Source: Setoptus koraiensis | Lineage: Eukaryota; Arthropoda | Assembly (NCBI GenBank): GCA_048013815.1 | Contig: CM106586.1 | Coordinates: 16,926,001-16,990,000 of the forward strand | Direction of reading: 5' to 3' | Length of the DNA stretch: 64,000 nt | Shown here: positions 48,061 through 60,350 of the stretch, piece by piece | Numbering within the stretch: position 1 is the first letter of the stretch | Layout: each line of letters begins with the position of its first letter | Notes under the pieces: generated by a model | What the model saw: the letters and a program-made list of their open reading frames with translations, nothing else | The model's database searches: none | What the model was told of the DNA's origin: nothing | Made by a program: the position numbers and the translations under genes

Positions 48061-48697
48061 GCAGCACAAAAGCAACAGATACGTGCATCGGCCAGCAGCA
48101 ACAACTGGCAACAGCAGCTCGCATTGCACCATTGTCGCAGCCAATATTGTTGTTGGTGCGTCCATCTGCTCATGTGTGCGCCTCCGCCTGCCCCCAGTTC
48201 GTGCCCCCAGTTCGTCGCTGGTCTGTTGTTGCAAGTCGCGCAAGTTAGTGTGCACAACAAGCAGCCGTGTGTGTGTGCTGGCTCGTTCAATTTCAACCAT
48301 CCACATCGAACAAAATCACATGAATAGTGTGCCTTTATTTTTTATTTCGTTATTTATTATTTAAATCCACTCTCGTCGGTTGCAACTGCAATTGTTGCAC
48401 ACAGCGCCAGGCACGCAGCCATTGTTATACCATTATTATCGTCGGCACCGTTCGACAGCATCGGCGAGACCGAACCGCGGCCAGCCAACAATTCGACGAT
48501 CGAATAATTCGACAATCGCATCAGCGGATCGGGTCGGCGCGCAACTGCCCCTGAAACGCGACACTGCGCCAGCGCCAGCCCCACGGCCCCCGAACAGTGA
48601 AGATTTGCGCTAGATTCAGCGCACCAAATCGAACTGTTGCCGAGCGGCCAGTGCCAGCACCAAATCGAACTGTTGCCGACCAGCCATTGCCGCACCG

Positions 48698-51600
48698 ATG
48701 GAGACCAGCACTGCCAGCGGCCAGCCAGACGCACTCAACGGTTTGCTGGACAGCAATCTAGACAATGTGAACAGTATAAATAATTTGACTAATTTAAATA
48801 ATAATCTTAGTAGTGGTAGCCATAGCAACAATGAACAAATAAAATTTATCACCAGTCAACAGGCCGTCAACAACATTAACGGCATTGTTGGCAGTGTCAT
48901 CAGCAACGAGACCAACGATCACGAGCAAATTAAACTGCTCAAAGAGATACGCGACATGAAGGAAAAAATACGAAAATTGCAACAAGAAATTGACGAAAAG
49001 AGCCTGATAATAACAGAATTCAAGGATGAGCTAGAGCAAACCAAGGAACAGTATGACAAATTAAAGCACGATAATTTAAATTTAATTCAAGACGCCAAAC
49101 AGGCTAAGATATTGCGCGATGAGAACGATATTCTGCAAGAGCGAGTGCTCAAAATTGATCAGCTCGAACGGGACATTATTAGGCACAAGGACAAAATTGT
49201 CGAATTGGAATTCTTCAAAATACGCAATGCAGAACTTGAGGACGATTACAACAAGCTCAATGATAGCAAGTGCCACGTTGAGGAACAGTTGAGTCAGTGT
49301 CACAAGAAATTAGACAAATTGAGCGAGCTGGAACAAGAACTGGACAAATGGCGCAATTATTCGCAAGAGATCAACACCGAACGTGACACACTGCAAGCTC
49401 GCATACTTGAATTAATAGACAATGAAACAAAGCTCAAGTCGCACAATGATCGCGCCGAGGACGAACTCGTTCGATTGAAACAAAAACTGAAAGATTTTCA
49501 AGACAAACAAGAAGAACTAGAAGAGTCCAATCAACACAACATAACAAATCACCAACTCTTAAACGAACACCTTGCCCATCTAGATTCGTCGCCTCATTCT
49601 ACACCGCCCTCGTCATCGTTGGCCAGCTCAATATCGCAACATCATCATTCGCTAGAATTAAAATTAGAATTAGAGAAACAAAAGCAACAAGAATTAACAG
49701 AGGAAAACAAGCAACTCAAAAATAAATTGAATGAATTGCGTCAAGATTTAGCATGCGAAAAAAGTATCAATGATCAGCTTAGTAGGAGATTCAAGAATTT
49801 CAATTGTACCATTAGGAATATTGATCGTAATTTTCCAGCCTCAGTCACAGCTGACTTCAATAAATCTAATACAGATAGTAGAGTAGCCTCCCTAGATAGC
49901 AATGTTAGCTCAACAACAACAACAGCTACAACAACAACAACAACAACAATATCAACAGGGGCGACAACAACAGAGAAAAAGTGTGACGATGAAAAAGAAA
50001 AAGAAGCCAATAGTGGCAGCACTACCAATAGTAACGGTGATAGAGTGGTCGAGTCGTCAACAATACAACAACAAACACCAATCAAACTTACACCTACAAC
50101 ACCTTCGACGTCAACTCTACCGAATGGACACGATAGCGGTTTTTTGTCTATCGGACAAGGTAAGTTAGAACACACTAGCCCATATCGATATTTTATAAAA
50201 AGAACCCCGTCAATCCTACATGCTCGCATGCATGTTCAGTGTTTGACAAACCACTTGAAGTAGTGTGTTTGTGTTTATACATCGCATGTTTGTGTGTGTG
50301 TGTGTGTGCTGACGCAATCTAAAAAGTTATATTAGTTTGTGAAAAAGATGTCATGTAGTTGACAATTCAAATCATGATTACCTTGCGAGAATAGCTTGAC
50401 GCTTGAGGCTAAGGGTAATGCTTTATTCAGTCCAACATCCTTTGTGTTAGCCATAAAAAGTAACACCACGTTACTTATCACTTCTTGACCTCATCAATGT
50501 CCAAGGTCTGATATAGCAGGCTTTTTGGACTCGCATGCGATCCAAAATGCATGAGGATTGCAACTATGAGTATAAAGTTATACAGAAGAAAGAAAATAGA
50601 GTTTGTGTTTGTGTGTGAGTAATTAATTCTACATTGTTGTTTTTGCGTCACAGTTTCAGATCTACAAAAGCTTATCAGCTCTATTCATATTCAACGAAGA
50701 ACCCCGAGTTATGTTTCAATCATCAGAAAACAGCTCCATCAAAATAGCTTTTCTTCTTGCTGCATTGAGCAATCAAATGTCGACCAATTGAGCATGTTTT
50801 ATAAACGTGGCAACAAACATGTAGATATATAATGTACCAGTATCATAGATGCTAATAGTATTACATGATACTGCCTTAGCTTGTTTTATAGATGACCGAT
50901 GAAAGGATACAGAAAGAACAGTTGAATTGAATACATTCAGAATGTACAGTTAGGGTAGATGTTTTGTGAGTGCCAGTCTTAGCTGACAAGCTTACAAAAT
51001 TGTTAACAAGGTACATATGCAGTAACGAGTACTTAGCTCTTTTAACTGTCTATCGAAAAATTTCTCACTCGCTCCAGCCATCCAAGGGTCTTTCTCTCTC
51101 TCTCTCCCTTGCATGTCCGACGCGACAGTGTATGTAAGTGTGTGGCTCGCTCATTATTTGCAACAGCAAATTTACGTTATGTTGCATGAATCATTAAGAG
51201 AAAGATAGAATAAGCTGCTGTTACATCACCATCCATCATATTATACGAGCTTTGAATTGTAGGAATAGTGCAATCTAGTTCCGAAGCCCAATTCAATATG
51301 TATATGGCCAATGTAGGATGGCTGCTAGACTTATGTTGATATACAAGAGAGCGAATGATACTAGCCCTAAAACTGATCACCATCATCAGAGTCCCGTTCC
51401 AAACTCTATCAAACTTGGATCTCTCAGTATAGATTCATCCAAAGTCAATTTGGATTTAGAATTTTCTAACGAATAATCCTACTTCCTGATCGCGTGATGT
51501 CTTCGGACGATGGTTCATCTGACGACGAAGACGACGACTTTGGACTTGATGGACATGTGTGCTAATGTTGCTGGAGTTACTTGATTAGATAGTCTTGACA

Positions 51601-54600
51601 ATGCGATTTCGTGTTGTTTTCTGTAGTTACTTGAATAATACTTGAAGCTTTACCACTGCCAACATGATCGGTATCTGAAAGAGGAGGGAGGGGGGATGAA
51701 GATAAATCTGAGCGAATCTGAAGCCGTTAGAAGAGAAAAAGCAAAAGCTTCGATGGCAACAGTTTCTTCTGTTATGTAGTAAAGAATGTAAATGCCAAGT
51801 CATCATCATCAATGTCGTCGTTAGTGCTAGCAGTCAACACTGAGCTGGAACTGACTTCTCTCCCGATACACTACACAAGTCAGCCACGAGTGGTCTTGAT
51901 CTGTGCTAACCGATTGGCCGCAGTTAGCTGAGATTAGCGACTAGCTAAACAAATGGGTGTATGACTGTGTGTGTGCATTAAAAAAGAACGGCTAGCAGCT
52001 TTATAATTAGAAGAAGCGGTACATATTTTAAGTGAAGTTATGTACTACTTTTTCTCTCTAGTCATTCTCCTATTTCTCTATCACTCATATAAAGCCTGTT
52101 TTGATCGTCGTCATCACCAGCATCATCATTATCATCGTACATTTGGTGTTGATTAGTTCACCACCAAAGAGCCCAGTTGAAAATAGCCAAGATCAAGTTA
52201 AAGGCCTCTAGATGTTGTTAGTTAAACTTGAAAACTACACCATTATATGACTCTGCTAAGACCACATGGAGCATAGATCACCATCGTAGCCAGCTGCCCG
52301 AACAAGCTATCTCATTTGCTTTCGAGATCACCGTTGTGTCTGTGTGTGTGTCTTTATGGTGAATGGCTCGGCACTTTTAGAATGGCCGCTTACATCAGAG
52401 TGAGTAGAGACTTTATGTGTTATTATCTAGAAACAGTTTGTGTGTTAATGGTATTCGTATCTTGGACCATAACTGTTATCTTTGTGGGAATCTCTTAGCA
52501 GGCAATCATGATCATAGTGGTTGATTTATGTCTTGTTCTCTAGATATATACAAAATAATTGCCGAATGCAAGTAAACTGAAATAATCAGCCACAATATTC
52601 GTATATAGTTAGCTATTAATTAATTTGCCTCTTTAACATAATTGCACAACAACAGCAACAGTTAGGTATAGAGGAAGGATTGTACCCAACATGAAGGCGA
52701 TATATCATATCGTATTTATGGTTGTTTCGCTCTCTCTCTCTCTCTCTCTCTCTCCCTCTTTCCCACTGTTTCTCCATCTCTTATCTTCATACCTCTTTCA
52801 CAGCAACACGACACGATCATCTTTCTTCATTCTGTGATACGTTTCTGAGGCACACAATTGATTCCAAAACAATTCAGTGCATCGTGATCGATAAGTGATC
52901 TCATGTTTGAATTGTTATGTACCCAATTATGCAACAGCTCAAGCCAAATAAATAAGATCATTTCTTATCATAGAAAACAACACAATCATATGATATTATA
53001 TATTATCATGGAAAACGACTGATAGTTTCCCTTTTTATGACTTAAAAACTTATCTCACCATGTATCAGTCAATAGAGGAGAAATACAAATTATCATAAAT
53101 TTATTTATACAATCGAGAGTTGATGTTGTTGTTGGTGCAACGTCTGATTTTGCTCTCTTTATTTTTAGTTTTGCCTAACTCAGTTAGTGTGCGTCTATAT
53201 CTCCTTTCCAGATTCTCTTCTCTCACATTTCATACCATTTTGCCATCATGTGAAGAGTATCAGCTTAGCCCAGAGAGCTGGCAAAACGGAAAGTAGGCGC
53301 AGCCATGAAAGAACATGTTCGCTAGTATCGGCCAAGATTAACAACGGAACACACGTTGATGTGATAAACAGCATAAACATGTATAAACAACGGTCCTCTG
53401 TTAATGAGTGTGCGAGCGAGTGCGATCCCATTTGGTTAAGAGTTCATTAGTCTTGGCAAAACTTGAACCGCAATTTGTGTGTTAGAACACTTCTGAGAGG
53501 GGCATGTGGACTGTTGACTTGAGAGTCAGCGGCCTTTGGGGGAGCTTTGTTTTCTCTCGCTTGTCATAGTTTTGTTCTTTATTGTTATGTATGTATTTAT
53601 ATAAATATAGGATGGGTAGCACAGATAGATAGATACATACATGCAGTCGTCGACAAGACAATCATCTATCCCGCTTATACCAGAGCTGCTACAACTATTG
53701 CCACTTATCTTATCTTCATTGATCTTTATGAAACTTGTCCTCATATTACGCAACATTTCAAGAAAGGCACAACAAATAACATGACATAATTAGCTGCCAT
53801 AGTAGTGCAAACTAGAGGCATTAAATTATAGTGCATTCACAATACTGATACCGAATTATTGTAGAGTAATCTAACAGTAGAGTAGGCCGAATTAAATGGG
53901 CGAGGGATAGAGACGTTCGATCATTTAACCATTAGATCACCAGTGAGAGTGCAAGATTGCTAATACATAAGGACAACCTACAGAAGGGGCACAAAGACAT
54001 AAGCTTCAGTTTTGAATTATCTGATAGGAACGGAGTTTTCCCCTCGAATAATCTCTGATACGTTTTGTTTATGCACTGTAGTCGTCATACGCTCGATTTC
54101 AACTTGTTTCATTGCATTCAACATATATATATTTATAAAAATATATATATCTTTACTCTAATCAGCCACTCGACTTGTGTGGTGAATGCCAGATGAAAGT
54201 ACATCTTCTCTTCGCTTATTGTTGTGTGATCTATGGATTGTCCTGGTCATCGAAGTAGAGCATTATAGATGGATACTAGATAGCTCTCTCACTCACTCAC
54301 ACACACAATCTTGTTCTAAGAAGTCAATGATCATATGAGTTGGCTCTGTTCAAGCATGACCTACTATCTAGCCACTTCCGTCAAGAGGCATCAGCAACAT
54401 TACATGCACATTCTATGCCAATCTTCAAGACTGTACGTATGAGTGTGTCAATAAGATGATCCTCTATATTCAGTTAGAAACCTTTTTGTATAGCCGAAAC
54501 TAATGCAAAATGTCGTAGCAGACAGTAAAAACAGAAGCCGGACGGCATTCCCCATTCTAGTGTAGGGAATCATCAACTATGCGGTTGTGTAAGCCTTAAC

Positions 54601-56537
54601 TTGCGACTGAGCACTATTCTGCCCTTTGAACCAATTTAAATGCGGCGAATATATTTATTCATACGAAGCCAAAATTATACTGAATTAAAACGGCATGTAT
54701 GTTTTTGCAGATCAACTTAAGTGTGAGCGTGCCCAACTAAAAGAGCTTTAGCAGGTGCCATGCTGTAAAAATTGAATGAAGATTTATATTGTATTTTTTT
54801 CCGAATGCATTTTCTTGTATTTGTGAACTGTTGAAAACTAGTAATTATGGCCAGCGACTTGTGTATGTCCAATCAATTAATCACTGACAAACGGCAGACA
54901 CTCGTCACAGTTTTGAAACAACTTACAGAGGGCCTACTTCTATTGAGAACTGTCAGTAGTAATTACATCTACTGTTGGCATCTTTTTTTATTGCGAAATT
55001 GTATAGCTCGTCTTACTAATACGTCTCGCTAATAAATTATTAGTCGTCAAGTAGAATATAACAAAAATGCCTATATACAATTATGCTATATCAGGTACCA
55101 TTGTAACCTTTGACAAATCCCTCATATCTATAATAATGACAATAATCTTGACATGACGAAAGATGGCTCATGAAGTAGTCAATTAGTTAAATGTTACTAG
55201 CATACTACTGTTACATACTGATCATAATGTATCACAATTCTAGACTGAAACAATGAGTCTCGAAGTGCTATTGTCGAACAAGCACTATATTTGCTATAAC
55301 TAATGATTGTCCATTTTAAGGATATTTTCCGATAGCTTGTAGAGATCTCAATAAATCTAGCAGTCTTTTATTCTATTCGTGACGGACGATGCGAGTTGAG
55401 AAATATGACTCCGCAGCAGAAAACTGTTGTGTCCATATATTACGGGTGATCACTATAAATAGTCGATAATACAAAGTCTATGAAATCTCATCAGCCAGTA
55501 AGTGAGCAACAAGTGTGCGATTTCTTTTCTTTTTTTCTCGCTCAAGATATTCAATAGTCACTTCAAGAACAACAGTGTAGTAGTAGGTTGGTAACTCCAG
55601 AGATGACAAAGTAATTAGTCTAATTACCAGAACTATTGTTGTTATGCGATAGACAAAAACAGTTGCCTACTAAACATGCACTATATCGAATTGACGGTCT
55701 GACGAGGAGAATCACATTTCAATTGACTCGTTTGTGACCCTGATTGAAATTGAAGTCCACAACTTCCATTCGGGCTAAATTCAGTAGACCGATGCCATTT
55801 GTAACTTTTATCAGTTCGAATCTACTACAATGTGCCGAGCTATGTCGAATATGTTCTCGCATAACTGAGAGAATGAACTCTTGACTACTTTTCTCATTAG
55901 CATGAGAGAAGAAATACTGGCTACTGGTAAAATGATGCTGATTGTAGTTCAGCATAATAGAGTGAAGAATCGCGTCTGTTTCAAATCATCTTGACGGACA
56001 AGATTGATCTGGTTACAATTGATTTTGTTCAAGTATGAAATAGTTTTTTGAAATGAGAATGCATAATAATGAAGGCAAAACTCGAAAGCAGATTGAGGCT
56101 ACCCAAGCACGTGCCTCTTCAGTTCAGTGTAAACTCTTATATCTGCTGAGCAAAATCAACTAACCACCATTTATTTTTTTCGTATTCGTTTGTAATCCCT
56201 CTATTAATCCGTCATGTTATTATGATGCTGATTTGTTCATTCGTTCGGCGAAACTAATTCACCTGACGAATCTCTGTTGAACTATCTTTGTGCATAAACA
56301 ACTATAACAACTGAATTGGATTCACTTGATCATTAAATATCACGCAATAAAATGATTGTTTGCCGATTAAACAAAACAAAATATAACTACTTCTTATGCT
56401 ACCACACAACAACTATTCAACTTCCGACCATCGCTCAACGAAATGTTGTGTAATGATCTTGTCTTCGCCATTTCTTTTTGCACACTCACACACAAACACA
56501 CAATACATGGTGATCTCGATGGAATCATCATAATTCT

Positions 56538-56578
<41 letters not shown>

Positions 56579-59500
56579 ATACTTGATGATATCACTATTG
56601 TGGACCTAATTGATGCAAATTATCATGGTCATTGTTGTTACTATTATTGTTATTATTTTCCGTTTAACCCACATTCGCTCTCCTGTTGAATAACCACTTT
56701 TAACGCTAAATTTTACGCTTCATTTGAATTTACGTGCTTTCTATCGTTGATATATACGATTCTCTCGTCTAGACGCAAACTTGGAGGGTCAATCCAGCCA
56801 CGTTAAATCAACGGCGATAACGGCAGCACCAACGAAGGCAGCACTGACAGTGGCGACATCAACATCGGCCGACCAGGAACTGAAATCTACAAATAATAAC
56901 TTGCTGACAGTTGACGAGATCAAGACAAGCCAAGTTATTAATCCAATAGTTGTTAGGCCAGGTAAAACTTCAATTCCAGCAACTGCCGCAACCACCTTGA
57001 CTGCGGACACTGCTACCACAACCAACGCCACCTTCACCACTACCAAATCAGTCATCAGTCAGGCAACTACATCGGAGATACCCGCTTGCTCGACGGTCAA
57101 CAATCCACCTAGAACAACACCATCAAAAAGTTGCACAACGGTCAGCGTTGGCAACAACGAAAAAGTCAACCAATCATCATTGGTCACCTCTAATCAATCA
57201 CAATCTATTAATCTTCATTCACTTTGTTCGCCCACTAAAACTTGTGAGAATGATGATGATTTATTGAAGGCAAAAATTGATTCAATTCAAGATGGCAACA
57301 ACCAAAGAGCCAAAAGTAGATACGCTAGCACAAAAGAGATTCAGCAACAGGTTTGCCAGTTATCAGAATCGTCTTCCTCGTCGCCATCTTCGACTCCTTC
57401 TTCTTCGGCCTCAATTTCGTGCTCCTCTGCCGCATCATCAACTAGATGCAGCCCTCACCTGATGGGCGAGGACGGAGTTGCCCTGTCCATTGGTGGCTCA
57501 AACAGATCATCGTCGCCGTTAATTTTGCCATCTACTCAGCATGCTAACTCTGTTGGAAATTCTTCAACGCTGGGCACAGCTATTGTTGAAGAGCAACAAC
57601 AATCGGAATCTATGATTGCTGACAGGGGCATCAATGATTATTCAGCATCGCCTCCATCGTCGCAATTATCAACAAGAAATTCATTGTTGAACAGCTCTGC
57701 TTCAGGCACAAAATTAGCTAGTAATTTTGTGAGAAATTCATGTCCAAGTAGAAGCATTAATTTTGGTCACTCGAGCTCCTATTTGGAGCGTTACAGATCG
57801 GCGCAACAGCAACAGCAGCATCAATTACAACTAGCTAATCATGTGGCATCACCGGCAGCAGCAACAACAACAACATCTAACCCCATTGCTAATGCCGACC
57901 AACAATTACATCATCGTCTGCATCCCACCTTTGCACATAATTTTCTCGCTGCCCACCCACCTTCTAACACAGGAGTTGCGGCTATTAGCGGCGGTGGCCA
58001 ATCATCGCCTTCAATGCCTCAACATCCAGCTCATCTGCTCAATACTCAACAGCAACATCAGAGGATCTATCAGCAGCCATCATCTGTGTCGATCACTGGC
58101 GTGAATAACGGTGGCGTGAATAACGGATCGTACATTAGTCAAGTACAAACTCAACAGGTCAATTATGAGAATGGCGCCCACATGCTTCAAATTGGTGCTA
58201 AGCTCAATTACGTGCCAAGCAGGCCTAATGCTGCCGCCATCAGCCATCATCATCACCAGCAGCAGCAACATCAACATCAGCACCAACACCAGCATTTACA
58301 GCATCAACATATTCAACATCAGCAACAAGTGCATCATCAACTTCACCATTTAGATCAATCATTCAACACAATGAGTCTTAATAGGCATGCACGCGTTCCT
58401 AATAGCCATCATAGGCTTGCCTCTGCCCTGGTAGACGCCGACTATGTTGCATCGCCTCACGCTGCTCACATGCTAGCCCATCATCATCATCACCATCACA
58501 TAATGCCCATCATTCATCAGCATCCTGTTTCGGCCGTTCACGGAGCACCAGTTCAGTCGCCGGTAAACAAAACCGGAAGTGGTATGCAGCACAACTCAAG
58601 CAGTAATAATCAGCATATTGACAACAACAACGGTTTGTCGCCAATCGCTAGTCATCATCAATCGCCGTCACATCAGCAAAGGGTTCCACTAGTCTGGCCG
58701 TTGGCGTCTAGTGTACTCGTTGATGGTCAGCCATCTCTAGTCCAACAGCAACAACATGCGAATGGTGTTGACAATGATAACAGGTACCACAACACGCCCA
58801 ACACTCCAATACAGAATCAAGATCAAAATAACGTTAATAATGGTTTAGTAGTTCATCAACAACAAGTACGACACCAACAGCAAGTCAATACAACACCAGA
58901 TGCAAGCTCGATGGCAAACACTAATGGCTTGCATCATCCTCAACATCAGCTGATTGTGACATCGCCGGGATCTAGCATTGTGCACCCACATCACCATCCA
59001 CATCACCTACACCATCATCACCAACAGCAGCACCAGCACAGCCAACAACAACAACAACAACAATTACACAATCATCATCGCAGGTCGCACAATCATCATC
59101 ACCATCATCTATGTCAATCGCGCACCATGTATACTGTGTCGCCAATTGATTCGCCAGTCAATTTAGGCACGCAAGAGATTATTGGCTTGCCTGAAGTTGG
59201 TGATAATTCAAGTTATGGCAATTTATTAAGGCAGCAGCAGCAACAACATCTGCAAAATCAGCGCAATTCATCCGCGTCTGGATCATCATCTGTAGGTTCG
59301 TCGGCATCTGAATCATCGTCGTCGTCATTTTCAAATCTATCATCGAGTGCTGCATCTACGCCAAATGAGGATAACCATCACAATGACAAGCGCAATGGCT
59401 CATATAGCAATGGCGATAAAAAACAACATTCAACCGGCCAAAAGAAAATGTCGTCATCTAAAACTACAAAATTCATTTACTCAAATGACGAGGACGACGT

Positions 59501-60350
59501 CGAACTAAGCCGCAAAAGGGTTGTAAACGAACAGACGGCCAGAGACAAAGGAACCATTGACAACGACAATGACGATTTCGGACAAATGAGCTTGATCGCC
59601 ACCGAGTTGCCAAAACATACAAAAAAACACCAACATGATGGTGGTCGATCGATGAACGTTGTAGCGTCCACCAAAAATCATAATCATATCTCAGCAACTA
59701 CAAATGCAACGACAACGCCATCGTTAGTTAAAATGTCGAAAATTTGCAATACTGCTCAATTGCTGAGTGGTGGTGGTGCTTCACTGCATGCTAACATGCC
59801 GACAAATGGTGATAACAGCGACTATGATGTTCAGCATATGAAACACCAACAACAAACCACAATGACTAGACCAACTGACAATAAAAAGAAAATTACTAAT
59901 GACTGTGATAACAACAATTACTCAGAAACGTCAGCGCTCGGCAAAACATTGCAACAGCATCAACATCAGCGAAAACATCAAACCAGCCAATCGGCACAAA
60001 AAGCACCAAAGTCATCACAATTGACAATAAATAAATCATTAAATTCACCAAAGAAAAGTGAACATGTATCGCCGGCGACAAAATCCATTGGATGTGTCAG
60101 TAAAAAGTTACTGCTGCCTAACACTAAGGAAAAATTATCGCTAAATATTGGCCAATCACCGCCAACAATCAACAAGTCAACATCGGCTGGCTCAAGTCCG
60201 GCAAAGATGCTCAACAGCCACCACCACCACCACTCTAATCACCCTAATAATGATAGCTCCAATGCTACAAATGGCAGCAATAACAATATTGCCAACAATT
60301 CAAATTCAGCAAACGGCTCAACTATATGGTACGAGTATGGATGCGTTTGA
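48698..60350 (+). CDS. CCDC88C: CCDC88 (Daple/Girdin) homologue without a visible HOOK domain
   Basis: Two exons join in phase: 48698-50159 (donor GTAAGT, phase 1) and 56773-60350 (acceptor TCTAG), giving about 1,679 residues. Residues 80-290 form a coiled coil with the CCDC88 pattern: DAKQAKILRDENDILQERV, then KIDQLERDIIRHKDKIVELE and FFKIRNAELEDDY. The second exon is a His/Gln/Asn/Ser-rich disordered region. The protein ends WYEYGCV; Gly-Cys-Val is the known Dishevelled PDZ ligand of Daple, which links Wnt receptors to trimeric G proteins. Vertebrate CCDC88 proteins begin with a HOOK domain and have about 1,000 residues of coiled coil. Here an in-frame TAG lies about 87 nt upstream of the ATG, so the HOOK domain is lost or encoded on unseen upstream exons. 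I found no clear G-alpha-binding motif. Confidence 0.82.
50654..50832 (+). other. Candidate alternative terminal exon of the CCDC88 homologue
   Basis: A pyrimidine-rich acceptor (TTTTTGCGTCACAG) at 50653 opens a frame that fits the phase-1 donor at 50159 exactly. It encodes about 59 residues (starting VSDLQKLISSIHIQRRTPSY) before a TAA at 50832. Using it would give a short isoform of about 545 residues with the coiled coil but without the His/Gln-rich region and the GCV tail. The composition is protein-like. It could also be an internal exon through a weak GTGGCA donor near 50807, which keeps phase 1. Confidence 0.4.
51318..51565 (+). other. Coding-looking segments in the CCDC88 intron
   Basis: An ATG at 51318 opens 52 codons to a stop at 51476 (including SPVPNSIKLGSLSIDSSKV). 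An AG at 51351 would join the same frame to the phase-1 donor at 50159. Directly downstream, in another frame, 51497-51565 encodes an acidic end (MSSDDGSSDDEDDDFGLDGH). Both look like protein, and together they resemble a protein C-terminus with a frame change between them. They may be alternative exons or a relic. Confidence 0.25.
52731..52755. repeat. (TC)n microsatellite
   Basis: A perfect dinucleotide run of about 12 units within the CCDC88 intron. Confidence 0.9.
56540..56576. repeat. (AC)n microsatellite
   Basis: A perfect dinucleotide run of about 18 units, about 200 nt before the acceptor of the last CCDC88 exon. Confidence 0.95.

Larger units (their letters stand above)
42392..48697. 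other. Intergenic region between the AKR and CCDC88 genes
   Basis: About 6.3 kb, AT-rich at first and GC-rich from about 45.2 kb. It holds many short runs of CAA, CAG, CGA and GTT triplets at about 45365-45475, 46310-46380, 47090-47165, 47420-47535, 47865-47955 and 48030-48065, plus GTCG/GTCC tetramers near 45325-45680. Long open frames there are low complexity and not supported as genes. The last part must contain the promoter and leader of the CCDC88 gene. A 22 bp segment (CACCAAATCGAACTGTTGCC) occurs twice, near 48621 and 48657. Confidence 0.5.
50160..56772 (+). other. 6.6 kb intron of the CCDC88 homologue
   Basis: AT-rich, with good GT-AG ends. It contains a CT run, a CA run and two zones of coding-looking sequence listed separately. 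Outside those I see no gene on either strand. Confidence 0.7.

Noticed and set aside
48357-48734. Minus-strand ORF over the CCDC88 start
   Set aside because: It overlaps a well-supported gene start and is partly made of a short duplicated segment.
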